From Cuspidothrix sp046080565 (lineage in GTDB: Bacteria; Cyanobacteriota; Cyanobacteriia; Cyanobacteriales; Nostocaceae), in contig JBJTUF010000084.1 of assembly GCA_046080565.1 (NCBI GenBank), positions 9,689-73,688 on the forward strand: a stretch of 64,000 bases of DNA, read 5' to 3'. The translations under genes were made by a program, and so were the position numbers. Positions 27,398-37,507 of the stretch are shown here, piece by piece (position 1 is the first letter of the stretch; the number at the start of each line of letters is the position of its first letter). The notes beneath the pieces were generated by a model that was not told the origin of the DNA, did no database searches, and saw only the letters and a program-made list of their open reading frames with translations.

Positions 27398-28579
27398 CTA
27401 ATGAAAAACGGGTGTAATTAAACCTTGATCTGCAAATATTTCCGAAAATTGTTGTTGATAAATTTCCTGATTATATTTTTCAGCAGTAATTCTTGCTCTT
27501 CTACCCATTTCTGCTCTCATATCCTCATTTTCAGCTAAAAATCTGAGTTGATTAGCCATAGTTTCTACATCTCTAGGAGGAGCAATAAAACCATTGATGC
27601 TATTATTTACCACATCCGCAGCACCACAATTAGAAGTAACAACTACAGGTAATCCGCAAGCCATCGCTTCTAATGCCACTAAACCAAAACCATCTTCTAC
27701 AGAAGGCAAAACCAGAACCGAAGATTTACCAAAAACTTTGGTGGGATTATCTTGACTAAAATTCCAAAATTCCTGTTTGATATTCGGATGTTTACTTAAT
27801 ATTTCCGTCATAAATTTCTTTAAGCCGCGAGTAGATACACCACCAATAATCAATAATTCTGAATTGGGAATATCAGCTTGTAAAAAAGCCTGAACTAAAT
27901 AAGGTAGCCCTTTTCTTGGTTCAATAGTTCCTACATAAATGGCCCGAAAAACTTGATCTGTTTTTAAAGTAGGATGAAATCTATTAGTATCTACAAAAGG
28001 AGTGACAACTTTAATTTTTTCTGCTGCAAATCCAGCTTGAATAAAAGTTTGTTTAGCAACTTCAGAAAGGACAATAATTAAATCTGCTTGTTCACATTCA
28101 CTAGCAAATCTTTTCAGCATTTTGGGATTCATACTAGCCACAGTTGAATCAGATAAAAAATCTAATTCTTGCTGAATTTGTTGCTGCATAAAAGGCAGAT
28201 AATTATTCAAACAATATAACCACGCTTTTGCACCTTCAGCTTTAGCCGTTTGAAATGCTAAATCAGTTTGTCCTGCTACCCCCATAATTAAATCACAGGG
28301 AGATGATTTTAATTTTTTACTTACCTGTTTGTCAAAATATAAGTCACTTAACAACACAGCTAAATCATGACGACGACGTAAAACAGGTGCATTTAATAAT
28401 CTACGACTCCAGATAGAACTACCAACAGGATATACAGGAAAATCCATTTTTGGTGCTGTTAAACCACTACAAAATACTGTTAGATATCCTAATTTATTTA
28501 ATCCTAATGCAGCATTTTCTAAACAAACACCTTGTCCCCCTGTACCTAAACCAGTATTGCAAGTAAGTGTAATTTTCAT
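27398..28579 (-). CDS. GT4 family glycosyltransferase
   Basis: A 393-residue GT-B enzyme. GLGTGGQGVCLENAALGL near residue 10 is the glycine loop and DGFGLVALEAMACGLPVVV is the donor-binding E-x7-E motif (first position Asp). It lies 20 bp after one glycosyltransferase gene and 11 bp before another, so it is the middle of a tight three-gene block downstream of hepA. Confidence 0.88.
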   Translation of the reverse strand: MKITLTCNTGLGTGGQGVCLENAALGLNKLGYLTVFCSGLTAPKMDFPVYPVGSSIWSRRLLNAPVLRRRHDLAVLLSDLYFDKQVSKKLKSSPCDLIMGVAGQTDLAFQTAKAEGAKAWLYCLNNYLPFMQQQIQQELDFLSDSTVASMNPKMLKRFASECEQADLIIVLSEVAKQTFIQAGFAAEKIKVVTPFVDTNRFHPTLKTDQVFRAIYVGTIEPRKGLPYLVQAFLQADIPNSELLIIGGVSTRGLKKFMTEILSKHPNIKQEFWNFSQDNPTKVFGKSSVLVLPSVEDGFGLVALEAMACGLPVVVTSNCGAADVVNNSINGFIAPPRDVETMANQLRFLAENEDMRAEMGRRARITAEKYNQEIYQQQFSEIFADQGLITPVFH

Positions 28580-28599
28580 AAATAATTAAAAGTTGTATT

Positions 28600-30027
28600 T
28601 CAACAAAGACTGTGAAAAATTTTTAAGTAGTCTTGAGCTAAATTTTGATAACTTAATTCATCGTGTAAATAAGTCCGATCAAAACGTAAAGGAAAACCAG
28701 AAAATTTAGCACTAGCAATATGAGCAATTACAGCTTTCATCCCTTCAACATCTGTAGGTTCTACTAGCCAAACACCCGGTTTATCTTGTAAATAATCCCA
28801 ATTTTCACCGTAAGGTACAGCAGCTAAAATCGGTCTATCTGTCATTAAATATTCATAACTTTTGCAGGAAATTCTGCCACCTCTTGTACCATCTGGACGA
28901 TTTGGTAAAGTTATTAATAATAAATCTGCTTGTCTAGCTAATTGAATCGCTTGAAAGTGAGGTAATGAACCAGAGACCTTAACTACATCGGTAATATTTT
29001 GGTTTTCTAAAACTCTATTAACAACAAATTCAGGAAAACTATTCCCATAAACCGAGAGTTTAATTTTGTTTTCCCATTCTAACTTTTGAGCAATTAGTTG
29101 TTTAATTGCCTGACCTATAAAAACTGGGCTAGAACTACGATAATCAATTTTTGTCCTTTGATAATTTCCCCATTCTAGCCAAGCTTGATAAAGTTTTTTA
29201 AATAGGCTTTTTTCTTGATGTAAATGATAGAAGTTATACCAACCATTCATCCCACCTATATAAATCACCTCGAAAGATGAATTATCATTTTCAGAGCTAA
29301 TAGGATTTGCAAAATCTAGAGGATCTGCACCACAACGAATTAAATGAAACTTGGATTGTTCAGATTTAGATTGACGATTTTTAACTAACTCTAAATTGAA
29401 CTGAGAAACATAAACTACCGCATTTGCTTGTTGCACATATAGATTTTCTAACCAAAGTTCTAGATGATGATGTAACCAACTAACTGTGTTAGGGTGCATA
29501 TCAGTACAACTGAGTGAATCATCTAAACTAACTACTAATGGTAAACCTGTGAGCCATTTTAGTGCTATCCCTACTAACCCGGCAGAATAGGGCATCATAA
29601 TCACTAAAATAGCATCTGGTTTTTGTTGTTTAATTAATTTATAGCCTTTAAATATTGCAGGAACAATCCAAAATATTTCTCGATCTGGCCAAATTAATAA
29701 TGTTAATATTTTTCCTAGTTTAAGTGTTTCTAACCATGTAATCAAACCTTGAGGATACCAACTTTTGCTATGATGAATATTAGGGTTATTTGTTAAATAA
29801 CCAGCCTCCGTACCTGTTAATACATTGATTTGCCAAGTTTTCTGAAATTCTGCCAATAGTTTATTAGCTCTATGGGCAATTGGTGTTTTTAAAGGTGGTA
29901 AATCATGGGCTATACAAAATAGTTTTGGCTGATTTGATGATTTCTCTACCCAATTTTTTTTGAAATGAGCAGATTTTTTGAATTTCCGAAAATTCCCGGA
30001 TATAAATTCTAGGAAAGTATTGTTCAT
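28600..30027 (-). CDS. Glycosyltransferase, GT-B fold
   Basis: At 475 residues it is longer than its neighbours. The N-terminal half has IAHDLPPLKTPIAHRANKLL (GT4 opening) and a hydrophobic stretch (YSAGLVGIALKWLTGLPLVV). The C-terminal half has GRISCKSYEYLMTDRPILAA, the degenerate equivalent of the GT4 donor site. An insertion of about 35 residues (roughly 265-300) separates the two halves. It is the first gene after hepA (106 bp) and probably shares its transcript. Confidence 0.82.
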   Translation of the reverse strand: MNNTFLEFISGNFRKFKKSAHFKKNWVEKSSNQPKLFCIAHDLPPLKTPIAHRANKLLAEFQKTWQINVLTGTEAGYLTNNPNIHHSKSWYPQGLITWLETLKLGKILTLLIWPDREIFWIVPAIFKGYKLIKQQKPDAILVIMMPYSAGLVGIALKWLTGLPLVVSLDDSLSCTDMHPNTVSWLHHHLELWLENLYVQQANAVVYVSQFNLELVKNRQSKSEQSKFHLIRCGADPLDFANPISSENDNSSFEVIYIGGMNGWYNFYHLHQEKSLFKKLYQAWLEWGNYQRTKIDYRSSSPVFIGQAIKQLIAQKLEWENKIKLSVYGNSFPEFVVNRVLENQNITDVVKVSGSLPHFQAIQLARQADLLLITLPNRPDGTRGGRISCKSYEYLMTDRPILAAVPYGENWDYLQDKPGVWLVEPTDVEGMKAVIAHIASAKFSGFPLRFDRTYLHDELSYQNLAQDYLKIFHSLC

Positions 30028-30133
30028 TTCTCTTGATTTTTAGGGAATTGATAATTGATGCAAAAATTTGCTGATGGATAATTTCTGTACGGGTGAACGT
30101 CCCTCCGCCCCGACTGACTCGGTGAATTCTTAC

Positions 30134-31990
30134 TTAACTGTCATTATGAGGAGCTAGTTCATATTGCATTTGGTGATATTGCCAAAGTTTACCTTGCATT
30201 TCTAAAAGTTCTTGATATTTACCCTGTTCAACAATTCTTCCTTGTTCTAAAACTACAACTTTATTGGCTTTGGAAATAGTAGAAAGACGGTGAGCAATCA
30301 CAATTACTGTCCGTCCCACTGATAGCTGTTCTAGTGACTCTTGAATTAAACGTTCAGAGACAGAATCTAAAGCACTTGTAGCTTCATCTAAAATCAATAT
30401 TTCTGGATTTCTTAGTAATGCTCTGGCGATCGCAATTCTTTGTTTTTGTCCACCGGATAAACGCACACCTCTATCTCCTAATTGGGTTCTAAATCCTTCA
30501 GGCATTTCCTGAATAAATTCTAGAGCATTTGCCAGTTTAGCCGCTTCTTTAATTTCTGCTTCTGTCGCATTAGGTGTACCGTAACTAATATTTTTCCAAA
30601 CAGAAGTATTGAAAATAAATGTATTTTGACTTACAACTGCTATCTGACGACGCAGAGAGTCAATTTCAAATTTCCGAATATCTACATCATCTATATAAAT
30701 ATAGCCTTGAGTGGCATCATGGAAGCGAGGAATTAAATCTGCCAGTGTTGTTTTTCCTGCCCCAGATCCACCGACTAAAGCTGTCATTTCACCTTGTTTA
30801 ATGGAGAGAGTAATATTATGTAAAACTCGTTGATTATGATTATAATCAAAATCTACAGATACTAAATCAATAGATCTTTTTAAACCTGGAAATTGCAATG
30901 AGCCATTTTTAAAGTAGATTTTATCATCAGATTTTAATAGCTCTTTGATATTTTCCACTGCTCCTGCTTGGGTAGTTAAAAAAGCCATAACTCCATTGAT
31001 GTCTTGAATCATAGGTATAATCCTAAACAGGACAAAAAAGAAGGTTAATAAAGCCGAAACCTGCATTAAACCTGTAGTTAATGCCAGAATAATCATACTA
31101 ATGAGAATTAGGGTAGATACACCTTCGGCTATAGGTCTAACTGCTAAGGAAATTATATCAATACTTTTTACGGTATTAACTATTTTTTCACTGGATTGAT
31201 AATATCTTTTTCGCTCAAATTCTTGAGTAGAAAAAGCATGAATTGTACGGATACCTTCAATAAATTCAAGAGTTCTAGAAGTAAAATTATCATTAGCTGT
31301 AGTAATACCAAAACTACGTTCTCTAATTTGTTTATTTAAAGTGGATAATCCTACAGCTACGAGACTAAATAATAAAATTGCAACTATGGATAGTTTCCAT
31401 GAAAGTATAAACAATGAAGTAGAATAGACAATGACTGCGAAACTTCTAGTTATGAAAAAAGCGATACCACCAAATAACTGTCGAATTCGCTCCATTTCAT
31501 TAGTGAGTATATTCACTAATTCTCCCGATTTTTTATGATTAAAATAATTGAGAGATTGTGCTGCCAACTGTTCAAAAATTCGTTTACGAAGACTATCTAC
31601 TAAACTTATTTCACTAAAATTAACGCAAACTTGCCCTAAATAATTAAAAGATGCCCGTATACAGGTAGTAATTAATATTAAAGCGGATATTCGGTATAAT
31701 CGCTCTGTTGCTGAAGCATTAATTCCTAAAATTAAAATATCAAACCATTCAATTCCTGTTTTCACAGGTTCACTTCCAGGAGTGGTTAAGCTTTGCAAAA
31801 AAACCAATAAAAATCCTAAACCAAAGCCTTCAAAACTTGCCGCTAAAATTGAAAATACTAAGGCTAAAATTGCCACAAGTCGAAAGTTTTTAAATTCTTG
31901 TAAAATTAAGTGATTATTTTTCCAGAAATTTGTATCCTTAAATATTTTCCAGAATAATGGAACAAATTTATCAATCATAAAATTTGACAT
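30134..31990 (-). CDS. hepA: Heterocyst-type ABC exporter HepA (fused permease and ATPase)
   Basis: A half-size ABC exporter of about 618 residues: six membrane helices in the first 330 residues, then an ATPase domain with GGSGAGKTT (about 410), LSGGQKQRIAIARA (about 508) and DEATSALD (about 537). The frame is open from TTG 32035; the ATG at 31990 (MSNFMIDKF) is preferred. HepA in Anabaena is needed to deposit the heterocyst envelope polysaccharide. The name here rests on sequence type and on the hepC gene directly upstream, with glycosyltransferases downstream. It could move lipid-linked saccharide across the inner membrane. Confidence 0.8.
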   Translation of the reverse strand: MSNFMIDKFVPLFWKIFKDTNFWKNNHLILQEFKNFRLVAILALVFSILAASFEGFGLGFLLVFLQSLTTPGSEPVKTGIEWFDILILGINASATERLYRISALILITTCIRASFNYLGQVCVNFSEISLVDSLRKRIFEQLAAQSLNYFNHKKSGELVNILTNEMERIRQLFGGIAFFITRSFAVIVYSTSLFILSWKLSIVAILLFSLVAVGLSTLNKQIRERSFGITTANDNFTSRTLEFIEGIRTIHAFSTQEFERKRYYQSSEKIVNTVKSIDIISLAVRPIAEGVSTLILISMIILALTTGLMQVSALLTFFFVLFRIIPMIQDINGVMAFLTTQAGAVENIKELLKSDDKIYFKNGSLQFPGLKRSIDLVSVDFDYNHNQRVLHNITLSIKQGEMTALVGGSGAGKTTLADLIPRFHDATQGYIYIDDVDIRKFEIDSLRRQIAVVSQNTFIFNTSVWKNISYGTPNATEAEIKEAAKLANALEFIQEMPEGFRTQLGDRGVRLSGGQKQRIAIARALLRNPEILILDEATSALDSVSERLIQESLEQLSVGRTVIVIAHRLSTISKANKVVVLEQGRIVEQGKYQELLEMQGKLWQYHQMQYELAPHNDS

Positions 31991-32226
31991 GATATTTTTC
32001 TGAGTTAAGTAGTAGTAATTATTGATAATGAGCAATTCAATAATTATGAATTAATAGTAGATAATTCCTGATTTTATTCCTAGCTTACAAATCATCAATA
32101 AAGATTTTTAATCATTTATTAATCTTTACCTTGGTAATATCAAGATGTAAGATCGGAGATTAAATAGATCATTCATCCTCCAAAATGCTAAACCAGGAAA
32201 CATTTTGTATTTGCGAGATTCTAGGA

Positions 32227-32943
32227 TTATTTCACAAGTTGATGTTCTTTATTTAACTTATCACACTGAGGGTTTAAACTTAAATGAATTGCATCTTCTA
32301 AAGATAGATAATAGGATTCTATTAAGCGGGTTTTCCATTGTAATACATTCACTAAATTAAAGTATTTTTCTACACAGTATTTAGTTATACTAATAATGTG
32401 AAAATGTCTGATATTAACTGAGATATTAGTTCTAAACTTAATATTCCGTACTATTTGAAATTTTTCACCCACATACCACTGATAATCAAACAGGAAATTG
32501 GGCGATGACATTTGCAACAAGATTAATCCTGGTAGCAAAAATGGACTCATCAACAAGACTAAAAATAAAGCTAAAGTCCAATCTCTGATTCTAGCTAAAC
32601 CTGTGAAAAATTGATTATCTGTTTGCAGGAACTTTCGATAACCAGGAATATTCATAAATATAGGTTTATTCGCTTCTTCACAAGCATCTACCCAAACTTT
32701 AATCATCGCAGGATCAATTTTTGGATCTATACTGACTAAACTAATAGGAGAATGTTTTAAACACTCTATCAGCGACTGTTTATTCTCTAGAGAAGCTAAA
32801 TATGGCTGTGAAAATGTTTCAGAACTTTTTACTAATAACTTGCCCATGCGCCATTGTAAGCGACAAGATAAAAAACTCAGATGTTCAGATTGATTAGAGA
32901 TAATAGAGTGATGATTGTGAGTAGAAATAAGAGAGGTTTGCAT
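32227..32943 (-). CDS. hepC: HepC-like protein of the sugar phosphotransferase family, catalytic motif degenerate
   Basis: A 238-residue protein. A leader region (1-125) unlike other transferases is followed by a membrane segment (RDWTLALFLVLLMSPFLLPG, about 140-159) and by VGEKFQIVRNIKFRTN, which matches the VGxxxxxFxxxKFRTM block of polyprenyl-phosphate sugar-1-phosphate transferases. Where active enzymes have LDELPQLxNVLxGxMSLVGPR, this protein reads VEKYFNLVNVLQWKTRLIES, so the Asp-Glu dyad and the GPR motif are lost. Its place directly upstream of hepA matches heterocyst gene order. In Anabaena, hepC is required for the envelope polysaccharide. This copy may be non-catalytic. Confidence 0.75.
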   Translation of the reverse strand: MQTSLISTHNHHSIISNQSEHLSFLSCRLQWRMGKLLVKSSETFSQPYLASLENKQSLIECLKHSPISLVSIDPKIDPAMIKVWVDACEEANKPIFMNIPGYRKFLQTDNQFFTGLARIRDWTLALFLVLLMSPFLLPGLILLQMSSPNFLFDYQWYVGEKFQIVRNIKFRTNISVNIRHFHIISITKYCVEKYFNLVNVLQWKTRLIESYYLSLEDAIHLSLNPQCDKLNKEHQLVK

Positions 32944-33671
32944 ATATACAGGTAGTGATAAAGTAGGTAAAAATGCAAAGATTGAGTAGTCAGAATATTT
33001 AGTTGTAGGAGCAATCGTTGAATCAATAATTCAGTTGATGCGATCTAGGTATGAACGATTGCTACAGGTTAAAATCTTGAGGTTTACTACTATTAGTTTC
33101 GCTGGTTCAATCTCTAGAGTATAAGAATATCAAGAAATAGATCATCTATAGGCAACTTCTTCATTTATTCTTTAAATAAAGATTACTTTTTTATGTAATC
33201 TATTAAGTTTTCATCAAATGAATTGATTGTAACTAAATAAAAATAATGAATGTTTTACGTTGATTTTTTCTATAGCAATAGTATTTTAATTCTGAGAAAA
33301 TCTAAGTATCTGTAGGGTATGTTTGGCAAAGCCGTAACCCACCATAAATTTGATTGATGGTGCGTTAGACTCTCGCTAACTTATAATTAGGTAGGCAAAA
33401 TTAATTATATAAAAGATTTAGATTTGATATAGGGGTAGCGTCCTTCTCCCCGAACTTATGGGGCAACCACAGGTGGTTTGCCCTACCTAATTCATTGGTT
33501 TAGGTATTTTCAAAATGTTTAATTAATTTTCCTCAAATAATTAGTGCCTTAAGATTTTGAAAAATCATTTTCATACATCAAATCAGCCATATCAAAATAC
33601 AATATAAAACCCCCATATTTAATGGAGGTAAATATTTTCTATTAAGTTGAATATTGAGCAAATATTCTGGT
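32944..33671. promoter_or_regulatory. 728-bp non-coding region upstream of hepC
   Basis: No credible gene. It is the longest gap inside the polysaccharide cluster and lies between the wzc-like gene and hepC, all leftward, so a hepC-hepA promoter is expected in its left part (about 32944-33300, AT-rich). The right part holds a MITE-like element at 33385-33492 and a GTGCGTTAG-type repeat (about 33318-33380). No recognisable regulator site was found by eye. Confidence 0.5.
33385..33492. mobile_element. 108-bp MITE-like element, AATTAGGTAGG(G)CAAA ends
   Basis: The left end AATTAGGTAGGCAAA and the right end TTTGCCCTACCTAATT are inverted repeats differing by one base. The interior contains CCCCGAACTTATGGGG, a second small hairpin. 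The element has no coding capacity. Confidence 0.6.
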
Positions 33672-35900
33672 TTATTCTTCCATGGCTTGTTGCAGAACTA
33701 ATTGTTTTGGTTTGACATAAGGTACATAGGTGCTATCAGATGGAGATGCACCATTAGCAACAACACCAATTAAATTTAACTTACTCAACATTTTTGTGGC
33801 TTGATTTAGTTGGGTGCGGGTGACTTTACCCATGCTGGCCATCATTACCACACTGCGACAAGATGATGCTGTGAGCATAGCATCCACTAAACCCAGAACT
33901 GAGGGGGCATCTATGAGGACTAAATCATAGTTTTGTTCAAAGTTAGCCATCAATTCTATCATGCGAGGAGAACTTAAAAGATGGGCTGGGTCTGGTGGTA
34001 TGGGTCCAGCAGTCAATATATCAATATAAGATGAGCCAGAGTAGGGAACACTAATGTGATTAGAGATAATTACTTCACTTTCTAACAGAGTAGAAAGCCC
34101 TTGTTCATTAGGCAAATTGAGTTGTTTGTGCAGGTTAGGATCGCGTAAATTAGCATCAATTAATAAGACCTTTTTATGCAAACGAGCCGCACTCATGGCT
34201 AACCCTAAAGCTAGGGCTGATTTACCATCATCTGGTAAGGCTGATGTTACCATTAAGGATCTTAAATCGGAAACATTATTGAGTAGTTCAATATTTTTAT
34301 AAATCAGATCTAATGATTCCCAACGGGGTGGAGACTGTAATACTTGAATTGTCCAAGGGGCGAGAACTTCTGGTTTGCCAAATGGCAATTTGATCATTGA
34401 TTCTCTAGGTTTAGCTGGCGGTAATTTAGGAGTTGTTCCTAATAATGGTAGGGCGGCCTGTTTTTCTAATTCCGCAGTGGTATGTACTGCGTCATCAGAG
34501 GCTTCTCGAACAAAAGCAGCTATTCCTCCTAACATTAAACCAATGACTCCACCTAATAAGAGATTTTGTCTCATGTTGGGTCCAGTTTGTTCACCTTCTT
34601 GAGGTGGTTCTACTACTTCCCAATTAAATCCACCTTTAGAAAGTTCTTGACGTAATCTTTGTTCTGCTCTTAATAATTGTTCCAATCTTTCGCGGCTAAA
34701 TTGCAATTGTGGCAAGATGCGATTGTAATAAGCTAACAGTGAAGGAAATCGCTTCAAGTCGGCTTGTAATTGTCGCTCTTTTGCTGCTAAAGTTTGATCA
34801 CGAGCGCTCAATGAAACTATAGTAGTTTGGGTTTCTACTAACTGCCCAGTGAGGGTAAGATCAATTTCTCCTAGTTGTCCTTGTTCTAAAAGATTATCTC
34901 TAGAACTAAAGGCAGAATTACTTTTTTCTCCTAAAGTTCTGGTAACTTCTTTTTGTAAAAGTTGTTTTTGACTTTGTAATTGTTCGGTCAATTTTTGCAC
35001 ACTGGGAGTATCATCTGTAAAACGTAAACGTTCTTGAGCTAAAGCTAGTTCAGTTCTTTGAATTTCATTTAGTAAACTTTGATAGCGAGTAGATTGACTT
35101 AAACGAGAAGAAACTAAGGCATTTTGGGGAGAACGATTAAGTTGTACTTGCAAAGATTTTTGTCTTGCTAAGGCTTCTTCATAGAGAGAACGAGTAGTTT
35201 GTCTTTCTTGTTGGACTGTATTTAAAGCTGTTTCTAAGGTTCGCGCTTGTGTTTCTGGATCAATTAAATTCTGATTTCGGCGAAACCGTTGGAGATTTGC
35301 TTCGGAAGCTGTGACTTCATCGGTAGCTTTTCTTAATTGATCTCTAATGACTTGTAGACCTTTTTGTAACCGTGAATCTTGCTGTTGTTTATTGTATTCT
35401 AAATAAACTTGCTCAATGGCATTGAGAACTTTTTTGGTTTTGACTGGATCGTTATCGGTATAATCAACTTGAAATATTTTCGTAGCTACATTATCCTCTG
35501 GAGTCTTAATTTGAGTTAAAACTAAGGAACTTTTTAAAGCTACTACGGTAAAATCTGGATATTCTGGTTTGAGTTTATCTACTGCTTTTTGCAGTAGTCC
35601 AGAACTCTGCATCAAATTTAATTGAGTAGCGGTGTCTATCTGAACGGTACTATCGGTAAATTGGCTTTCGGCATCAGCAGTTTCTTGTTTCCCTTGATAG
35701 TTAGGTTCTATTAACAATTGCATGGTGCTTTTGAAACTGGGCGACGTTTTTAATGTCACGATGCCAGCGATCGCTGTAGAACTGAGAAATACTAACAATA
35801 GCCAGGGAAACCGCCGCAGCATGACGGCAAACATTTGACCATAACCAGCTTCTGGTTCGGATATGGGATTTACATGAGGATTTAGACTAGATTGAACCAC
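33672..35900 (-). CDS. Wzc-like polysaccharide co-polymerase / BY-kinase
   Basis: A chain-length determinant (Wzz) domain with two membrane helices (FPWLLLVFLSSTAIAG near 35 and LLLGGVIGLMLGGIAAFV near 445) flanks a long coiled-coil periplasmic part. A cytoplasmic CpsD-like ATPase follows, with SALPDDGKSALALG (Walker A), VLLIDANLRDPNLH (Walker A') and LVLIDAPSVLG (Walker B). Only two tyrosines (STYVPYV) lie at the C-terminus, fewer than usual. An ATG opens the frame at 35948, but GTG 35900 has an AAGGA ribosome site 9-13 bases upstream and is preferred (742 residues). It probably controls polymer length and export for this locus. Confidence 0.85.
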   Translation of the reverse strand: MVQSSLNPHVNPISEPEAGYGQMFAVMLRRFPWLLLVFLSSTAIAGIVTLKTSPSFKSTMQLLIEPNYQGKQETADAESQFTDSTVQIDTATQLNLMQSSGLLQKAVDKLKPEYPDFTVVALKSSLVLTQIKTPEDNVATKIFQVDYTDNDPVKTKKVLNAIEQVYLEYNKQQQDSRLQKGLQVIRDQLRKATDEVTASEANLQRFRRNQNLIDPETQARTLETALNTVQQERQTTRSLYEEALARQKSLQVQLNRSPQNALVSSRLSQSTRYQSLLNEIQRTELALAQERLRFTDDTPSVQKLTEQLQSQKQLLQKEVTRTLGEKSNSAFSSRDNLLEQGQLGEIDLTLTGQLVETQTTIVSLSARDQTLAAKERQLQADLKRFPSLLAYYNRILPQLQFSRERLEQLLRAEQRLRQELSKGGFNWEVVEPPQEGEQTGPNMRQNLLLGGVIGLMLGGIAAFVREASDDAVHTTAELEKQAALPLLGTTPKLPPAKPRESMIKLPFGKPEVLAPWTIQVLQSPPRWESLDLIYKNIELLNNVSDLRSLMVTSALPDDGKSALALGLAMSAARLHKKVLLIDANLRDPNLHKQLNLPNEQGLSTLLESEVIISNHISVPYSGSSYIDILTAGPIPPDPAHLLSSPRMIELMANFEQNYDLVLIDAPSVLGLVDAMLTASSCRSVVMMASMGKVTRTQLNQATKMLSKLNLIGVVANGASPSDSTYVPYVKPKQLVLQQAMEE

Positions 35901-35980
35901 TTTTATTATCCTTATCTGCGATACACTATGCAAACACCTAAAAATCATTTCAATTAGTAATGCACAAGTTGAGGAGTTTA

Positions 35981-36096
35981 GAATGAAGAATGAAGAATGA
36001 AGAATTAAGAATGAAGAACATTTTTATTTTATTCTCCCTGTTTCCTGTTCCCTGTTTCCTTGTTCTCTGTTCCTTGTTCTCTGTTCTCTGTTCCCT
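35981..36096. repeat. Two blocks of 7-bp tandem repeats
   Basis: 35981-36018 is made of GAAGAAT-type units and 36034-36096 of CTGTTCC/CTGTTTC-type units, in the gap between the wzc-like gene and a GT4 gene. They match the heptamer repeat style of heterocystous cyanobacteria. Confidence 0.7.
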
Positions 36097-36115
36097 AAAT
36101 ACTTACCTGATTTGA

Positions 36116-37213
36116 TTAATTAAGTTGCCATTTGCCACTAGCGCGATCAATAATTTCCCCAACTTTACTAAAAAATGATTCTTCTGAAAAATTGCTAATG
36201 GCATGATCACGAATGGTTTCGTAATTCCAGGCAATTTGTCCAGCTTCTAGTAATGCTGTTTGTAAAGAGCAGGGTGTTTGTCTCTTAAAAAATACTCCTG
36301 TTTTTCCTGGTATTTGAGTATCTAATACTCCTCCTGCTCCGTAGGCAATTACTGGTGTGCCACTGGCATTTGCCTCGACTGGAACTAATCCATAATCCTC
36401 TAAAGCTGCGACAATAATTGATTTAGCTTTAGAGAATAAGTTTTTGCGTTCTTGATCACTAACGTGACCTAAAAATTGGATGTTGGGTAATGCGTGGGCT
36501 TTTAATCTTTCTTGTTCTGGTCCATCACCTGATATTAATAAATTCCAGCCAAGCCAGTTAAAAGCTTCGACTATTATATCAAGACGTTTATAACTTATCA
36601 TCCGCGCCGATGCCAAGTAGTATTCTTCTTTAGTATCAGAAAAGACAAAGTTGTTGGTATCAATTGGATAGTTAATGACAAGGGCTTGTTTGTGATAAAT
36701 ATTTTGAATTCGTCGGGAGACAATGCTAGAGTTGGCAATGTATAAATCCGGTTCTTGAGCGTATTTCAGGTCTACATTCCGCATCATTTGAAATACTTTT
36801 TCAATCACCGGCGCAAAGTATCTATAGTCTCCGTATTCCCGTAAATAAGTTTGTGTATCCCATAAAAATCGGGTAACATTATGACAAAAACAAATATGTT
36901 TAGCTTCCGGTTTTTTCCGTACTGCTTTGGCAAAACTGGTGCTACTACTAATAATTAGATCGTAATCTTGGAGATCCAAGGCGCGAAAGGCAGGAAAATA
37001 TAGGGGTGCTAACATCCGAAAATATTTTACAGCACCAGGAATTTTTTGTAAAAATGTGGTATTAATAATTCTATCGCCGAAATCTATACTTTTTTGGGCA
37101 TCATATAATGATGTAAAAATATCGGCTTCAGGATAGCGTTTACACAATAATTCAAATACGCGCTCTGCTCCTCCGCGTTGGGTTAAATAATCATGGACGA
37201 GAGCAATTTTCAT
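36116..37213 (-). CDS. GT4 family glycosyltransferase
   Basis: A 365-residue GT-B enzyme. It opens with MKIALVHDYLTQRGGAERVF, where the GGAER loop is typical for GT4 mannosyl- or related transferases, and has the E-x7-E motif EDYGLVPVEANASGTPVIA. It stands between the SAF-domain oxidoreductase (294 bp upstream) and the wzc-like gene. The 294-bp gap 37214-37507 shows no gene and no clear repeat. Confidence 0.88.
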   Translation of the reverse strand: MKIALVHDYLTQRGGAERVFELLCKRYPEADIFTSLYDAQKSIDFGDRIINTTFLQKIPGAVKYFRMLAPLYFPAFRALDLQDYDLIISSSTSFAKAVRKKPEAKHICFCHNVTRFLWDTQTYLREYGDYRYFAPVIEKVFQMMRNVDLKYAQEPDLYIANSSIVSRRIQNIYHKQALVINYPIDTNNFVFSDTKEEYYLASARMISYKRLDIIVEAFNWLGWNLLISGDGPEQERLKAHALPNIQFLGHVSDQERKNLFSKAKSIIVAALEDYGLVPVEANASGTPVIAYGAGGVLDTQIPGKTGVFFKRQTPCSLQTALLEAGQIAWNYETIRDHAISNFSEESFFSKVGEIIDRASGKWQLN

Positions 37214-37507
37214 ACTGGATTCCCTATAAGCTCAGGATTTACACAAAATGGAATTAAGGTAGGGATAATTCATGAATTACCCCTACTCATTATTTATTTA
37301 TAAGATCAAACAAGAAGTTGGGGATATTTATTGTTTACAACTAATTTAGGATTGCTATATGTCAATTCAGAGGTTAAATGAAAATATCAGGAAACCTCTG
37401 AATTATTTTGTTACTGATTAAATTCCCCTTTTGATCAAATCTGAGCATTTGTTAGCTTTTGTTACCAAAACACTAACTAGCTGTTAACCTCCTGTATTGT
37501 GGAGAAA

